A DNA stretch of 64,000 nt from positions 1 through 64,000 of the forward strand of contig JAQMWT010000673.1 in the NCBI GenBank assembly GCA_029834535.1. Reading direction: 5' to 3'. A program made the translations under genes and the position numbers. Shown here piece after piece: positions 9,399-18,736 of this stretch (positions are counted from its first letter, which is position 1; each line of letters opens with the position of its first letter). The notes under the pieces are model-generated. The model saw nothing but the letters and a program-made list of their open reading frames with translations, was not told the DNA's origin and did no database searches. The stretch comes from Chrysophaeum taylorii (Eukaryota; Sar; Pelagophyceae; Pelagomonadales; Pelagomonadaceae).

Positions 9399-11785
9399 TA
9401 CACTCCGGATATGGTGGATGGACCCCTGAGCGCGAAACCGCTGCCTTCGTGGCGACGATGCCAATGGGAAAGAGGGAACTGCTTCGGCAGTGCGAAGTGT
9501 TAATCAAGGCGTACAATCCGAAACGAATGACGGTCGAATCGCACGCTGATGAGTTTCTTGGGCAGTGCCGCGGTGCTGGCGAGATCGGCGAGGCCGATGT
9601 CGCTTTTCTCAAGGAGGTTTTGTACGGCGTCATGGGCTACAAGGCGGCGTTGAAGGTGTTCATGACATGCTTTTTCAACGACATGATGGCGCGCGTCGTG
9701 CGGTCGGATTACACGATGTACACGATCTTGACGTACTTGGCCGTCTTTCGATTGACCGAGTTGACGCTGGCAGAGTTCCGCAAGTTCGCGCTCGTGCTTG
9801 ACCCCGACAAGATGGTCAACTTTCTCGGGTACTTGTTCGACAAGAAGACGCTGGAAAAGTCGGGCGTCGTCGCGCACTGGATAAACATTTTTGACCCCGA
9901 CTACGTGCACGACACGTTGCTGTTCAACTTGGGAGAGGCGTCGGGCGGCGCGAACAATCTCGTCGCCGAGCTCAAGGCCAAGTCGAATGGTTTGATGCTG
10001 GCCAAGCAACAATCGGAGGAACGGCGAGGCGAGATCCAGAATCGCAAGGCGGCAACAGTGCCCGTTGCGCCGCGGCTCACCAAACCCAATCCGCGCCGCG
10101 TGCCGGAGCCCAAGCGCATCCGCCAAGATCGCACCGTCGCAGACCTCTCTGTCGAGCGTCCTTCGACGCCTGGCGACGACGCAGTAGAGGACGGTGGGCC
10201 AAAGGAGCCCGCGGATGACGACGATGATAATATAAATGCGCACGCCAAGCACACCCACCGGAGCTCCAAGCCGACAACCAAAGTCGTGCCGATGAAGCTG
10301 CACGATACGAGGTCGACAAAGCCTAAACTCGAGCGCGAGCTCGAGGAGAAGGCGGCCGCAGAGCTGGATTTTGACAGGTTCAAGGCGCCTGCCAAACCCC
10401 CGGCGCCGACAGCCGAGGTTCGGTACAACACGGCGGCGATTCTGCGCGAGGAAGCGTTGCTCCGCCAGAAGCGAGAGCAAGAGGCGGCGCGAGTGGAGGC
10501 GTTCGAGGCCGAGTTGCGCGATGCGAGCGAGTTTAACCAGTGGCAGGCTGACATGCGCGCGCGCGATCGCCAGGTCCGGCTCGACCAGATCGTTAGAACG
10601 AGGGTCTTGGCCAAGGCGAGCGCCGAAGAGGCGGCGCAGGCCAAGGCGAGCAAGCTCCTCGACAACCGCGAGCTCGCCGAGAAGGCGGGCGAGGAGTCGC
10701 GGTCGATGCGAGAGCAATCGCGGCTCGAGGCCGAAATGACGCTCATGAAGCACCGACACCAGGCCAAAGAGGTGCGCGAGGTGCGCGACACGGCGCCCAA
10801 GAAGGCTGTCGAAGAGGTGCACCAAAAGCGGAGCCACGTTCGCAACGAGGTGCGCACCGACCTCGCCAATCGGCTCGCAGCCAAGCGCGAGGAGGACGTG
10901 AAGCGCGCCGAAGAGCTCGCGGAGACGGTCAAGAAATTGCGAGCCGAGGAAATTGCTCCAAGGGAGTACGTCAAAGAATTCGACCCGACAGAGACCGCCG
11001 GGCTCGGGCTCCTCGACGAGATGTCGCTCGTCGAGATGAAGGAACGCCTGAAACTCAATAAGGCCCAGAACGGCGAGGCAATCGACCGCAAGCGGGATGA
11101 GATCACCGAGTGCAAAACCGCCCAGCGCGACCGCATCGCCGACAAGTTCGAAAGTATCAAGCAGGCACGCGAGACGGCCGCACTCCAGCACCGACAGGCG
11201 CGCGAGCAAGCGGCCGCCCGCCAGGCGGCGCTCGAGGAGGAGAAGCGCAAGGCCGAGGAAGAGCAGCTCCTCCGCCTCGTCGATAAACTTGCTTCCAAGC
11301 GCGCCGACATCGCCGAGCGCCGCAAGCACCTCGCCGAGGAGGAGGACCGCCGCGCCAAGAACAACCTCTACGTCGGCGCGAGCGAGCGGGAGCGCGAGCA
11401 ACGCAACGCTGTCGAGTTGCTAAAGGGTGCGGAACGCATGGCGCGCAATCAGCAAACAAAAGCCTTCGAGGCCGCGGCGACCGACGAGGCGACGCGCGTC
11501 AAAGCGCGGCGACAGCACGACCTCAATCGTGCCCGGGCCGACCAGGCGCAGAGACGCCTCGACGCCGCCAGGGAAGACGCTGTCCGAGAGGCGCGCGACG
11601 CCACGTATCAGATGCAAAAAGAGGAGATCGCCACCAAGAAGCGCATGTATGCGACGGAGAAGGCGAGCCACAGAGAGCGAATGGAGAGAATCACCCACCC
11701 CTACGCCAAGCACATCAACGACACATCGATAGCCCGGGCGCGCAGGTACGCCTCGAAACTGCCTACCCATGCTGCGTTCGCCTAA
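9395..11785 (+). CDS. CFAP99: Cilia- and flagella-associated protein 99
   Basis: A 796-residue intronless protein. Residues about 15-180 form a helical globular domain matching CFAP99: VAFLKEVLYGVMGYKAALKV, SDYTMYTILTYLAVFRL, DPDKMVNFLGYLF. After a basic, low-complexity linker the rest (about 330-790) is a long charged coiled coil rich in EEA/AKR/REE repeats. CFAP99 is an axonemal component, so the organism builds motile cilia or flagella at some stage. The length is close to animal CFAP99 (roughly 450-700 residues), with a longer coiled coil. The start is the first in-frame ATG and sits inside an ATGACGTCAT palindrome. No neighbouring flagellar genes are seen. Confidence 0.75.
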   Translation: MIHSGYGGWTPERETAAFVATMPMGKRELLRQCEVLIKAYNPKRMTVESHADEFLGQCRGAGEIGEADVAFLKEVLYGVMGYKAALKVFMTCFFNDMMARVVRSDYTMYTILTYLAVFRLTELTLAEFRKFALVLDPDKMVNFLGYLFDKKTLEKSGVVAHWINIFDPDYVHDTLLFNLGEASGGANNLVAELKAKSNGLMLAKQQSEERRGEIQNRKAATVPVAPRLTKPNPRRVPEPKRIRQDRTVADLSVERPSTPGDDAVEDGGPKEPADDDDDNINAHAKHTHRSSKPTTKVVPMKLHDTRSTKPKLERELEEKAAAELDFDRFKAPAKPPAPTAEVRYNTAAILREEALLRQKREQEAARVEAFEAELRDASEFNQWQADMRARDRQVRLDQIVRTRVLAKASAEEAAQAKASKLLDNRELAEKAGEESRSMREQSRLEAEMTLMKHRHQAKEVREVRDTAPKKAVEEVHQKRSHVRNEVRTDLANRLAAKREEDVKRAEELAETVKKLRAEEIAPREYVKEFDPTETAGLGLLDEMSLVEMKERLKLNKAQNGEAIDRKRDEITECKTAQRDRIADKFESIKQARETAALQHRQAREQAAARQAALEEEKRKAEEEQLLRLVDKLASKRADIAERRKHLAEEEDRRAKNNLYVGASEREREQRNAVELLKGAERMARNQQTKAFEAAATDEATRVKARRQHDLNRARADQAQRRLDAAREDAVREARDATYQMQKEEIATKKRMYATEKASHRERMERITHPYAKHINDTSIARARRYASKLPTHAAFA

Positions 11786-12058
11786 TAATCGCTGATCGAA
11801 GAGCCATACTATTGTCTTGGGGCAGCGTGTCTGTCGCCGCATTGAGCACGAGGCTGTTGTAGTTGGTTGGGACCTCTCCCCCCCTTTGTGGTGGCCACTG
11901 TTAGTTCTAGGGGTTAACTAACCCCTTTGGTTACAGTTGTTACCGCACGTACGTGCAGCTGCTGTGCGGGTTTCCTTCCCCCCTCCAGAATCTTGTTGAA
12001 GAGGAGCCTCAGAGGATCGAATAGACGTCGTCGCGGTCGACAGCATCAAGTCCACGCC

Positions 12059-12457
12059 ATGTTCCGCAACGTCGTTGTCCTCTCCGTCTTCGCTGCTGTT
12101 GCAGTCGCCTTCGTCCCGCCTCACAGTGCCCTCGCCCCTGCCACGCCTCGTCACGTGGTCAACGCGCCGATCGATGCTGCGTTCAGTTCTGCCGACGTGT
12201 CGCTCAACAACATGCTCCTAGCCGCGAGCGAATCTGACTTCGGCGGTGCGTGATGTTGTAGTTGCGCGACACTCCAATCGCGGTATCCATTCCGTGATCT
12301 CGCGCGTGTTGTCTGTCCACTCTCGTGTCGCGCGTCTGCCCTCGAGTTGCCGTCGATGACCGCGGTGCCCCCCACAGGCTACTTCTTCCCTGTCGTTGGG
12401 CTCACGCTCCTCGGTGCCATCATTACCTTCCTTTCGCCTCCTCTCAAGGACGAGTGA
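12059..12457 (+). CDS. Small plastid-targeted single-span membrane protein (two exons)
   Basis: Exons 12059-12245 and 12378-12457 encode 88 residues. The 132-nt intron has GTGCGT...ACAG ends. The N-terminus MFRNVVVLSVFAAVAVAFVPP is a signal peptide ending in an A-F motif typical of secondary red plastids. The mature end SDFGGYFFPVVGLTLLGAII continues into a second-exon tail TFLSPPLKDE, giving one membrane helix with a short charged tail. Size and build resemble the low-molecular-mass thylakoid subunits of the photosystems or cytochrome b6f, but I do not recognise the family, so that is inference. Open frame extends upstream of 12059, but only this Met gives a clean signal peptide. Confidence 0.62.
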
Positions 12458-12693
12458 GTGCGCCCTCAAATAGCCCCAAAGACCAGCTTATCACGCGCGG
12501 CTTGTCTCCTCACTATTACCCCGCGAATGACGAAACGAGTGGATCGTCGTCTGGCGGTAGTTCACTTATCCGGATCAATCGTCCATCCCTCGAGGCGCGG
12601 TAGTTTAACTCAATAACACAGATTGTTCCTCTCCCGACGACGCGCGTCGGGTGGCTTGTTTGTGTGGCAGGCAAGCAAGCTAGATGGCTCTAT

Positions 12694-13254
12694 CTAGGTT
12701 TGTGGAAATGCAGTGGTGCCACCCGAAACATCCTTCTCGGATGCGGTGGCCGTGGTGGTGGCGGTAGCCGTGGTGGTGGTGGCGGTAGCCGTGGTGGTGG
12801 CGGCGGCGCGTCTTTTTGAGACGCGAGACACGGACATGCTGTCGAAGGACAGCGAGCTGTTGGAGGATGCCCTGGCAGCAGCAGAGGGGCGTTTGCGCTT
12901 GGTCCTGGAGGCGGCTGGTTTGGCGGCGGCGACATGGATGGTCTTGTCGGCGACGGGTCTGAGGCCGTGCGTGGCCGTCGCAACTCTCTCAAGCACAAAG
13001 TGCGTGCCTTTGAAGACGAGTGCGCAGTCGGCGGACGGACCATTCACACCGACGAAGCGCATCGTACCCTCGAAGCCCTGTTTCTGGGGGCGCTCGACCG
13101 TCGCGCTGTCGCCCGCAAAGGTCGCAAGGCTCGGTGCGACAGGATCCACCGATGGTGGAAACGTCTCGTACCGGAAGCTGGTCAACGGGGCAGCGGCGGC
13201 GGCGCCCCACGATGCGCCAAGGAGGATCGGGTAGTCGCGTCCCGACTCCCACAT
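12694..13254 (-). CDS. EAF-family RNA polymerase II elongation factor
   Basis: A 186-residue protein. The first ~90 residues match the EAF N-terminal domain: RDYPILLGASW, then LTSFRYETFPPSVDP, then FEGTMRFVGVNGPSADCALVFKGTHFVLERV. The latter corresponds to the 'FKGN...DCVLI...GEYVLEKL' part of animal EAFs. EAF proteins bind ELL and stimulate Pol II elongation in the super elongation complex. The C-terminal half is Ser/Lys/Arg rich and ends in an Ala-Thr repeat encoded by a GGTGGC/GTGGTGG tract. The ATG at 13254 is used. It is divergent from the plastid SDR gene, with 48 bp between starts and a TATAAATA element in between. Confidence 0.68.
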   Translation of the reverse strand: MWESGRDYPILLGASWGAAAAAPLTSFRYETFPPSVDPVAPSLATFAGDSATVERPQKQGFEGTMRFVGVNGPSADCALVFKGTHFVLERVATATHGLRPVADKTIHVAAAKPAASRTKRKRPSAAARASSNSSLSFDSMSVSRVSKRRAAATTTATATTTTATATTTATASEKDVSGGTTAFPQT

Positions 13255-13256
13255 CG

Positions 13257-13264
13257 TATAAATA
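13257..13264. promoter_or_regulatory. TATAAATA element in a 48-bp bidirectional promoter
   Basis: TATAAATA lies between the EAF start codon (13254, minus strand) and the SDR start codon (13303, plus strand). It is 38 bp upstream of the SDR ATG and only 2 bp from the EAF ATG, so if it is a TATA box it more plausibly serves the plus-strand gene with a very short leader. Confidence 0.4.
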
Positions 13265-13302
13265 ATCAATAACCACCTTTAGTAGGAGGTCAAGCATCCG
13301 CG

Positions 13303-14202
13303 ATGGCGTTGACCTTGACTTGCATCGCGCTGGTGGCGCAGTCGAGCGCGGCGTTCACGCGGTCGACGATCACCATGGGCGTGTCTCGACGGACGGCGCT
13401 CGAGGTGGGCGCGGCGACGGTGGTTGTGTCGTCACCCGCGTCGCCGTCGCTCGCTGCGCCCCCAAAGCGTGTCCTCGTCGCGGGTGCCACGGGTCAGACG
13501 GGTCGTCGAATCGTCGAGCGGCTCTCAAAGACCGGGGGCGTGGAGGTGACGGGGGGCGTTCGGAACGTCGAGAAGGCGACCAAGAGCCTGGCGGAGACGT
13601 CGATCGCCGTTCGCGGCGCGATGTTACAGAAGGTCGACTCGGTGTCGCCCGTCGACCTCGTTCACCTCGACGTCGTCGAAGACTCGGCCGAGACCCTCGC
13701 GGCAACCCTCGAGGGTTATGACGCTCTCGTGATCGCGACGGGATTCGTCCCCGGGAACCCCTTCAAGATGGACGCGGCCGCGCACGCCGTCGACAACGTC
13801 GGCAACGTCAAGCTCGTCGATGCCGCCAAGAAGAGCGGCGTTTCGAAGATCGTCATGATCTCCTCGATCCTCACCAACGGCCGCGCCTGGGGTCAGGAAA
13901 ATTCTCCCGGATTCCAGGTCACGAACGCCTTTGGCCACGTCCTCGACGAAAAAATCGTCGCCGAAAACCACCTCCGAGCCTCGGCCATCGACTACACCAT
14001 CGTCCGGCCCGGCGGCCTCAAGGCCGCGCCCCCCACCGGCGGCCTCCTTATCTCGGGGGAAGACACCCTCAACCGCGGCGAGATCAGCCGCGACTTCGTT
14101 GCCGACGTCTGCGTCGCGGCCCTCGGGGACCCCAAAGCCTCCAACCGCGTCGTCGAGATCGTCGAAGACGACGCCGCCTCCTCTAGTCTTGTCAAGTTTT
14201 GA
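13303..14202 (+). CDS. Plastid-targeted atypical SDR, NAD(P)-binding (Tic62/Ycf39-like)
   Basis: A 299-residue protein. The N-terminus MALTLTCIALVAQSSAAFTR is a signal peptide with the A-F motif. It is followed by SRRTALEVGAATVVVSSPAS, a twin-arginine-like second hydrophobic stretch that could send it to the thylakoid lumen or membrane. The rest is an extended/atypical short-chain dehydrogenase: Rossmann motif GATGQTGRRIV (61-71), then SGVSKIVMISSI and AIDYTIVRPGGL. Relatives (At2g34460-like, Tic62, Ycf39) bind NADPH in plastids. The classical YxxxK catalytic pair is not obvious, as in many atypical SDRs, so it may be a binding or regulatory protein. It is divergent from EAF. The family call is good, the exact role unknown. 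Confidence 0.75.
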   Translation: MALTLTCIALVAQSSAAFTRSTITMGVSRRTALEVGAATVVVSSPASPSLAAPPKRVLVAGATGQTGRRIVERLSKTGGVEVTGGVRNVEKATKSLAETSIAVRGAMLQKVDSVSPVDLVHLDVVEDSAETLAATLEGYDALVIATGFVPGNPFKMDAAAHAVDNVGNVKLVDAAKKSGVSKIVMISSILTNGRAWGQENSPGFQVTNAFGHVLDEKIVAENHLRASAIDYTIVRPGGLKAAPPTGGLLISGEDTLNRGEISRDFVADVCVAALGDPKASNRVVEIVEDDAASSSLVKF

Positions 14203-14326
14203 GAGTGGTACCACCATACTTCGAATTTACACCACCAATCAGAGACTTGGTGGTTCCGGTCCAAGTAGTTGTTGTTGGAGGAAAGGCTGTGGCCGCTTTT
14301 TTCTTTCTCCCAACAACAATTACACC

Positions 14327-14956
14327 ATGAGCGGCGGCGGCGGCGGCGGCGCGTACGACCATCTCTTTAAGGTGCTCCTGATCGGGGACGCCGGCGTCGG
14401 GAAGAGCTCGATGCTGCTGCGGTTCACCGACGCGACCTACGACGAGCAGATCTCGAGCACGATCGGCGTCGATTTCAAGGTGAAGGTGATCGAGGCGCAG
14501 GGGAAGCGGGTCAAGCTGACGCTGTGGGACACGGCGGGCCAAGAGCGCTTCCGAACCCTGACGAGCTCGTACTACCGCGGCGCGCAGGGTGTCATCCTGG
14601 TCTACGACGTCACGCGACCCGAGACATTTGAGAACTTGCGCCAGTGGCTCCGCGAGGTCGAGACCTACACGCCCAACGGCGGTGCCGACGTCGTCAAGCT
14701 CCTGGTGGGGAACAAGGTCGACCGACCGCGCGAGGTGCGGCGAGACCAGCCTGAGCAGTGGGCGCGCGCGGCAGGGATGTTGTTCCTCGAATCTTCGGCC
14801 AAGGACAACGTCGGCGTCGCCGAAGCCTTCGAGGAAGTTGTCCACAAAATCCTCGACAATCCCGTTCTCCTCGCCAGTACCACCCCCGGCGCCAAGAAGC
14901 GCAACGTCGACCTCCAGGACGACCGCCCACACGAGCCTCGCGGCTGCTGCGGCTAA
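14327..14956 (+). CDS. RAB18: Rab18-type small GTPase
   Basis: A 209-residue Rab. All GTPase motifs are visible: G1 GDAGVGKSS (20-28), switch I TIGVDFKVK, G3 WDTAGQERFRTLTSSYYRGAQ, G4 GNKVD and G5 ESSAK. FRTLTSSYYRGAQGVILVYDVTR is nearly identical to Rab18/RabC. The C-terminus ends RGCCG, giving two cysteines for geranylgeranylation. Rab18 acts at the ER and lipid droplets and in retrograde traffic. The N-terminal Gly run follows the first sensible Met. Open frame continues upstream through the SDR 3' end but has no bearing on the Rab fold. It converges on the EF-hand gene, with about 200 bp between the stops. Confidence 0.9.
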   Translation: MSGGGGGGAYDHLFKVLLIGDAGVGKSSMLLRFTDATYDEQISSTIGVDFKVKVIEAQGKRVKLTLWDTAGQERFRTLTSSYYRGAQGVILVYDVTRPETFENLRQWLREVETYTPNGGADVVKLLVGNKVDRPREVRRDQPEQWARAAGMLFLESSAKDNVGVAEAFEEVVHKILDNPVLLASTTPGAKKRNVDLQDDRPHEPRGCCG

Positions 14957-15085
14957 CGATGGCGGTGGTCGACAGCCAGCCACTCCACTCTCCTCCCTCC
15001 GGGGCCCAAGAGATACCACCACCATCATGTAGCGAGGAGAAGTCTCTTCCATCTTTTTCTTGTAGAGGCGTGCATGATAATAAGA

Positions 15086-15112
15086 CCGACCGACCGACCG
15101 ACCGAGCGACCT
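15086..15112. repeat. Short GACC tract
   Basis: About six GACC/GAGC units in the convergent spacer between the Rab18 and EF-hand stop codons. It is the same tetranucleotide as the long array at 8649-8944. Confidence 0.8.
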
Positions 15113-15159
15113 CCTCGAAGAAGAGCAAGAATATAATATACACCGTGCATCCCCGCGTA

Positions 15160-17547
15160 CTATGGTAAGAGATCGAAAACGTCCATGCCGTGAATATCTA
15201 GGGAGAGCCGCAGCTTGTCGCTGTGAAGTGTGATGTTGGCAGGACCCGTGAGCGCAGCACAGCAAAGTGCGTACAAGTCGAGGGCGACGCGAAGCGCCGC
15301 GGCGTGCTCGACGCGGAGGCGCCGGATTTGGTCGACGTTGCACTCGCGGGCCGGCGTCGGCGGAGGGAGGAACAGCTTGCTCCCTCCGATCTTGAGCTGG
15401 AACTTTGACTTGGCCTCGGCGAAGGACAGGCGTTTGCGGTCGACTCGGGACATGGCAGCGAGTTTTTTCGCGCGTTCGTCGGCGACGCGATCAAGTCTGG
15501 CTCGCTCTTCGGCCTCGACGCGATCCACAAAAGCCCAAAGCTCGTCGAGCTCGTTGCCGAGGGCCTCCGAGACACCAGCCCACCAAGCTGCAAGGCCACC
15601 GCGACTGGTCAGGGCGTGGAGTACGGCGCGATCGGGAAAAAACGTCGAGACGAGCGAGTTGTCAAAGAGGAGTTGACCGAGCGACTCAAAGCCGAGCTCG
15701 AGCTGCAGCGCTTTGGTACCCCTCAACGCGCGCGCGAGGCGCCAGCAATGAGCCTCGAGCAGGTCTTGAACCTTTGTGGCCCAGCTTTCGACGGCGTTGG
15801 TCGCGCCGCGCGTCGGAGCGACGTAGCCCGTGATGCCAACTTCTGGGAGCTCCCCCGCGGTCTTGAGCAGCGGTCCGTGCGAGTCGAGGGTCCGGCTTTG
15901 CGCCTTTTCGTACGCCTGGCGCCTGAGGCGTCGGTCTTCGCGGGCAACAGCTTTCGCGTCGCGGCGCGCGTGGAGCACTTCCTCGAGAACGACCGCGAGG
16001 AGATCGCGCGCGTACGTCGCCTTGAGGCTCGCCGACAGCTCGAGGTCTTGGCTTGCTGTGAGATCGAGGTCGTAGAACGCTTCCGCGAGGCCGCGATTCG
16101 AGCGTGCCGAACCCGACACCACCGAGACGGCGTCCAAGACCGAGACGACGCCGACGACGCGACGCAGCCACGCGTCGACCGTCGGTTTCCACAACAGCTG
16201 AAAGCGCAAGACCCCCGGCAACGATTTTTTTCGTTGATTTTCTTCCAATCCAACCACGAGGACACGGAGGCCCAGGAAGCCCGGGCATGCGCGCTTGAAC
16301 TCGGCGGCGAAGTAGTGCTCGAACGCGAGCGCGCTCGCCTCGCGGAGCTTGGTCAGCACGGCGCGGTCTGTGCCCGGGCGGACGTCGATGTCGATAATGA
16401 TCGATGAGCCGGCTGCGCTCGGGATCTGTTTTTCGGCGGCGAAGGTGCGAGGGTCCTCGACGCGGCCGAAGCGCACCTCGACGCCCGCGCCCGAGGCCTC
16501 GTCGTCGCGTTCGCAACGTGCTTTCTTCTTCTTCTTCTTCGAGTCAGACGACGGCACGTCATAATGCTTGGCGGCAACGTCGATCGCGAGATCCAACGCG
16601 CCCGTTTCAGTCTGGGCGGCCTGGAGCCGCTCGAACGGCAGGAGCCCGCGGGCGACGAGGCCGGAGAGGGTGGTTGCGACGCGCTCGACCGTCGCTTTCG
16701 CTCCTCGTAGCGCGCGACACGACGCTAGACACGCGCCAAGTGCGAAGCGCGAATACGTCGGTAGTGGCTCGGGGGAACACCGGCCGGAGAACCACCACGC
16801 CAGAAAGGCGTCGCAGTAAACGTGTGCCTCGTCGTTGGCGTCCACGCTCGACGTCTGGTGGACGTCGAACGCGTGGCGTCGCGCGTGCTCGGAGCGCACC
16901 GCCGCGCACGCCCTGTTGTGGGCGACGTGCGCGCGCAGAAATAGCTCGCACTCCCTCGCGGCCATGACTTGGCCGCAGTTGGCGCACAGCAACTGGAAGT
17001 GAGCCACGGGCACGCGGCCTCGATGGTCGTCATCGGCTAGCGCGTCGAATTCGCGAGCGCACGTACGCCACTCGTCGAGGACCGCCGGCGTCGCCGCGAG
17101 ACCGACAGCTAGAGCGTCAACTTCGATCGGATGATCGGGTTCGACGGCCTCGCGGTGTGCGAGGAAGTCCACCCGCGACACAAGAACAACAACTTCGGCG
17201 TCGTCGCCCGCGAGACTGAGACTTACGGCGTCGAGGTACGCGCGCCATTCCGCGGCACTTAGAAGACCGTCGGCGTCGGCGTCGAAGGCATCAAACAGAC
17301 GGTTGGCGAGGTCGATGCCACGCCAGCTCAACCGTCCGTTCCGCGTCGTGCAGGGGTCCTTGGTCTGCGCAGCCGCCGTCAAGCCTTGGGCCTCGGCATT
17401 CTGCGAGATTGGGTCCCGCCCCAGTCTCCGGAGTTGCGAGTTGACCGACCGCAGCAAGCTGACGACCGCGCTGCGCCGATCCATCAGCTTCGCCCACTCA
17501 CCGGCGCGCTGCGCGCGCTCCTCGGGGGTCTGGAAGTCGCTCAACAT
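15160..17547 (-). CDS. Large EF-hand protein of unknown function
   Basis: A 795-residue intronless protein. One clear EF-hand lies at about residues 84-113 (LFDAFDADADGLLSAAEWRAYL, with Asp/Asp/Asp ligands and a Glu at position 12). A weaker one may follow near 165-185 (FDALADDDHRGRVPVAHF). A Lys run and an acidic segment separate this part from a long helical C-terminal region with no family I recognise. No signal peptide or membrane span is seen. It shares a 103-bp divergent promoter with NUP54 and converges on Rab18. A Ca2+-responsive scaffold is a guess; only the EF-hand is supported. Confidence 0.65.
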   Translation of the reverse strand: MLSDFQTPEERAQRAGEWAKLMDRRSAVVSLLRSVNSQLRRLGRDPISQNAEAQGLTAAAQTKDPCTTRNGRLSWRGIDLANRLFDAFDADADGLLSAAEWRAYLDAVSLSLAGDDAEVVVLVSRVDFLAHREAVEPDHPIEVDALAVGLAATPAVLDEWRTCAREFDALADDDHRGRVPVAHFQLLCANCGQVMAARECELFLRAHVAHNRACAAVRSEHARRHAFDVHQTSSVDANDEAHVYCDAFLAWWFSGRCSPEPLPTYSRFALGACLASCRALRGAKATVERVATTLSGLVARGLLPFERLQAAQTETGALDLAIDVAAKHYDVPSSDSKKKKKKARCERDDEASGAGVEVRFGRVEDPRTFAAEKQIPSAAGSSIIIDIDVRPGTDRAVLTKLREASALAFEHYFAAEFKRACPGFLGLRVLVVGLEENQRKKSLPGVLRFQLLWKPTVDAWLRRVVGVVSVLDAVSVVSGSARSNRGLAEAFYDLDLTASQDLELSASLKATYARDLLAVVLEEVLHARRDAKAVAREDRRLRRQAYEKAQSRTLDSHGPLLKTAGELPEVGITGYVAPTRGATNAVESWATKVQDLLEAHCWRLARALRGTKALQLELGFESLGQLLFDNSLVSTFFPDRAVLHALTSRGGLAAWWAGVSEALGNELDELWAFVDRVEAEERARLDRVADERAKKLAAMSRVDRKRLSFAEAKSKFQLKIGGSKLFLPPPTPARECNVDQIRRLRVEHAAALRVALDLYALCCAALTGPANITLHSDKLRLSLDIHGMDVFDLLP

Positions 17548-17650
17548 GGACCGGAGATCTTCGGTTTCGGCGCTAGCGGCTACCCGAATAATTTAAGGAT
17601 CCGTTGTTCGAGCTCCTCCTCCTCCTCAACGGATTGAGGTTTCGTTCGCG

Positions 17651-18646
17651 ATGAGCTCGTCGTTCTCCTTCACGCCGCAGGCCCCGAGCTTCGGGGCGTC
17701 GAGCTTCAAGCTCGGCGGAACGCCCGCGGCGGCGCCGGCGCCCTCGCTGTTCGGAACCGGCAGCCTGGGGGCCCAGCCGCAGACTCCCGGGACGATGCCG
17801 GCTGCTGGAGGAGGCCTGTTCGGCTCGACTCCCTTGGTGGGGGGGACCGCCAGCGCACCGCAGCCACAACAACAGTTTGGGGGATTCAACATGGGGGGCG
17901 GGTCGACGCTAACGGCGCCCGATGGCCCCCCGCCACCTCACGCGGGCGTCGAGAGGTCGTTCTACGACCTACAGACGGCGCTGGCCGAGCGACGTCGCGA
18001 CGGGAGCGCCAACCCCGAAGCGCGGGCCGTCGGCATGTGCTACGACATGGTGGCGCGCGGCGGGGCGGCAGAGCGGCCGGCCTTTGTGCGGCCCGAGCTC
18101 TGGCAAGCGGCCATCGTCGAAAACCCCGACGGCGAGCGCTGCGCGCCCGTACCCGTCGTGGGCTTCGAGGCCCTCTGGAAGCGCATTCAGCTCGCGCACC
18201 AGGCCTGCGTCGAGAACGACCAGCTCGTCCAGGTCGTCAGCGAGAAGGCCGACCTTCTTTTGCGCGCCGCGACCGTCACCGACGCCGAGACCAACGAACT
18301 TCGGGCGCGCAGCGACGCCCTCGTCCTGAGGCTCCTCCGGATAGCTAAGAAACTCGAGCTCCTTCGCGCCGCTCAGCTCCCCGTGTATCAAAAGGAGCGC
18401 GATCTCCTCGCCAAGCTCAAGCGCTTCGACGCCGACGCCCGACGACCTGCCTCCAAGCTCGACGACCTCGCCCGCAGGATCAAGCTCGCCGACCTCGCCC
18501 CGGCCACCAAGCCGCCACTGACGACTCTCAATCCCCACCTTAAAACCGCCCTCGCCGCCCAGACCGACGCCCTCCAGCGCCTCGTCCAAGTCGCCACCAA
18601 GGACGAACGCGACCTTGCGCTCATCAAGGACGCCCTCAAGTTGTGA
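17651..18646 (+). CDS. NUP54: Nucleoporin NUP54/Nup57
   Basis: A 331-residue protein. The first ~85 residues are FG-rich (SLFGTGSLG, GGLFGST, QFGGFNMGGG), typical of channel nucleoporins. After SFYDLQTALAERR the remainder is the alpha-helical Nup54 domain (PVVGFEALWKRIQLAHQ, then LLRIAKKLELLRAAQLPVYQKE...LLAKL). This is the region that pairs with Nup62 and Nup58 in the central channel of the nuclear pore. It is shorter than human NUP54 (507), mainly through a smaller FG region. It is intronless and divergent from the EF-hand gene. Confidence 0.82.
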   Translation: MSSSFSFTPQAPSFGASSFKLGGTPAAAPAPSLFGTGSLGAQPQTPGTMPAAGGGLFGSTPLVGGTASAPQPQQQFGGFNMGGGSTLTAPDGPPPPHAGVERSFYDLQTALAERRRDGSANPEARAVGMCYDMVARGGAAERPAFVRPELWQAAIVENPDGERCAPVPVVGFEALWKRIQLAHQACVENDQLVQVVSEKADLLLRAATVTDAETNELRARSDALVLRLLRIAKKLELLRAAQLPVYQKERDLLAKLKRFDADARRPASKLDDLARRIKLADLAPATKPPLTTLNPHLKTALAAQTDALQRLVQVATKDERDLALIKDALKL

Positions 18647-18736
18647 CGTGATGGCTCCTCTTGGAATATAGTAATAATAGCCAGGGGCGGGGAAGAAAGG
18701 AAAAGCCGCCGCCGCCGCCGCCGCCGAGCTGACCGT

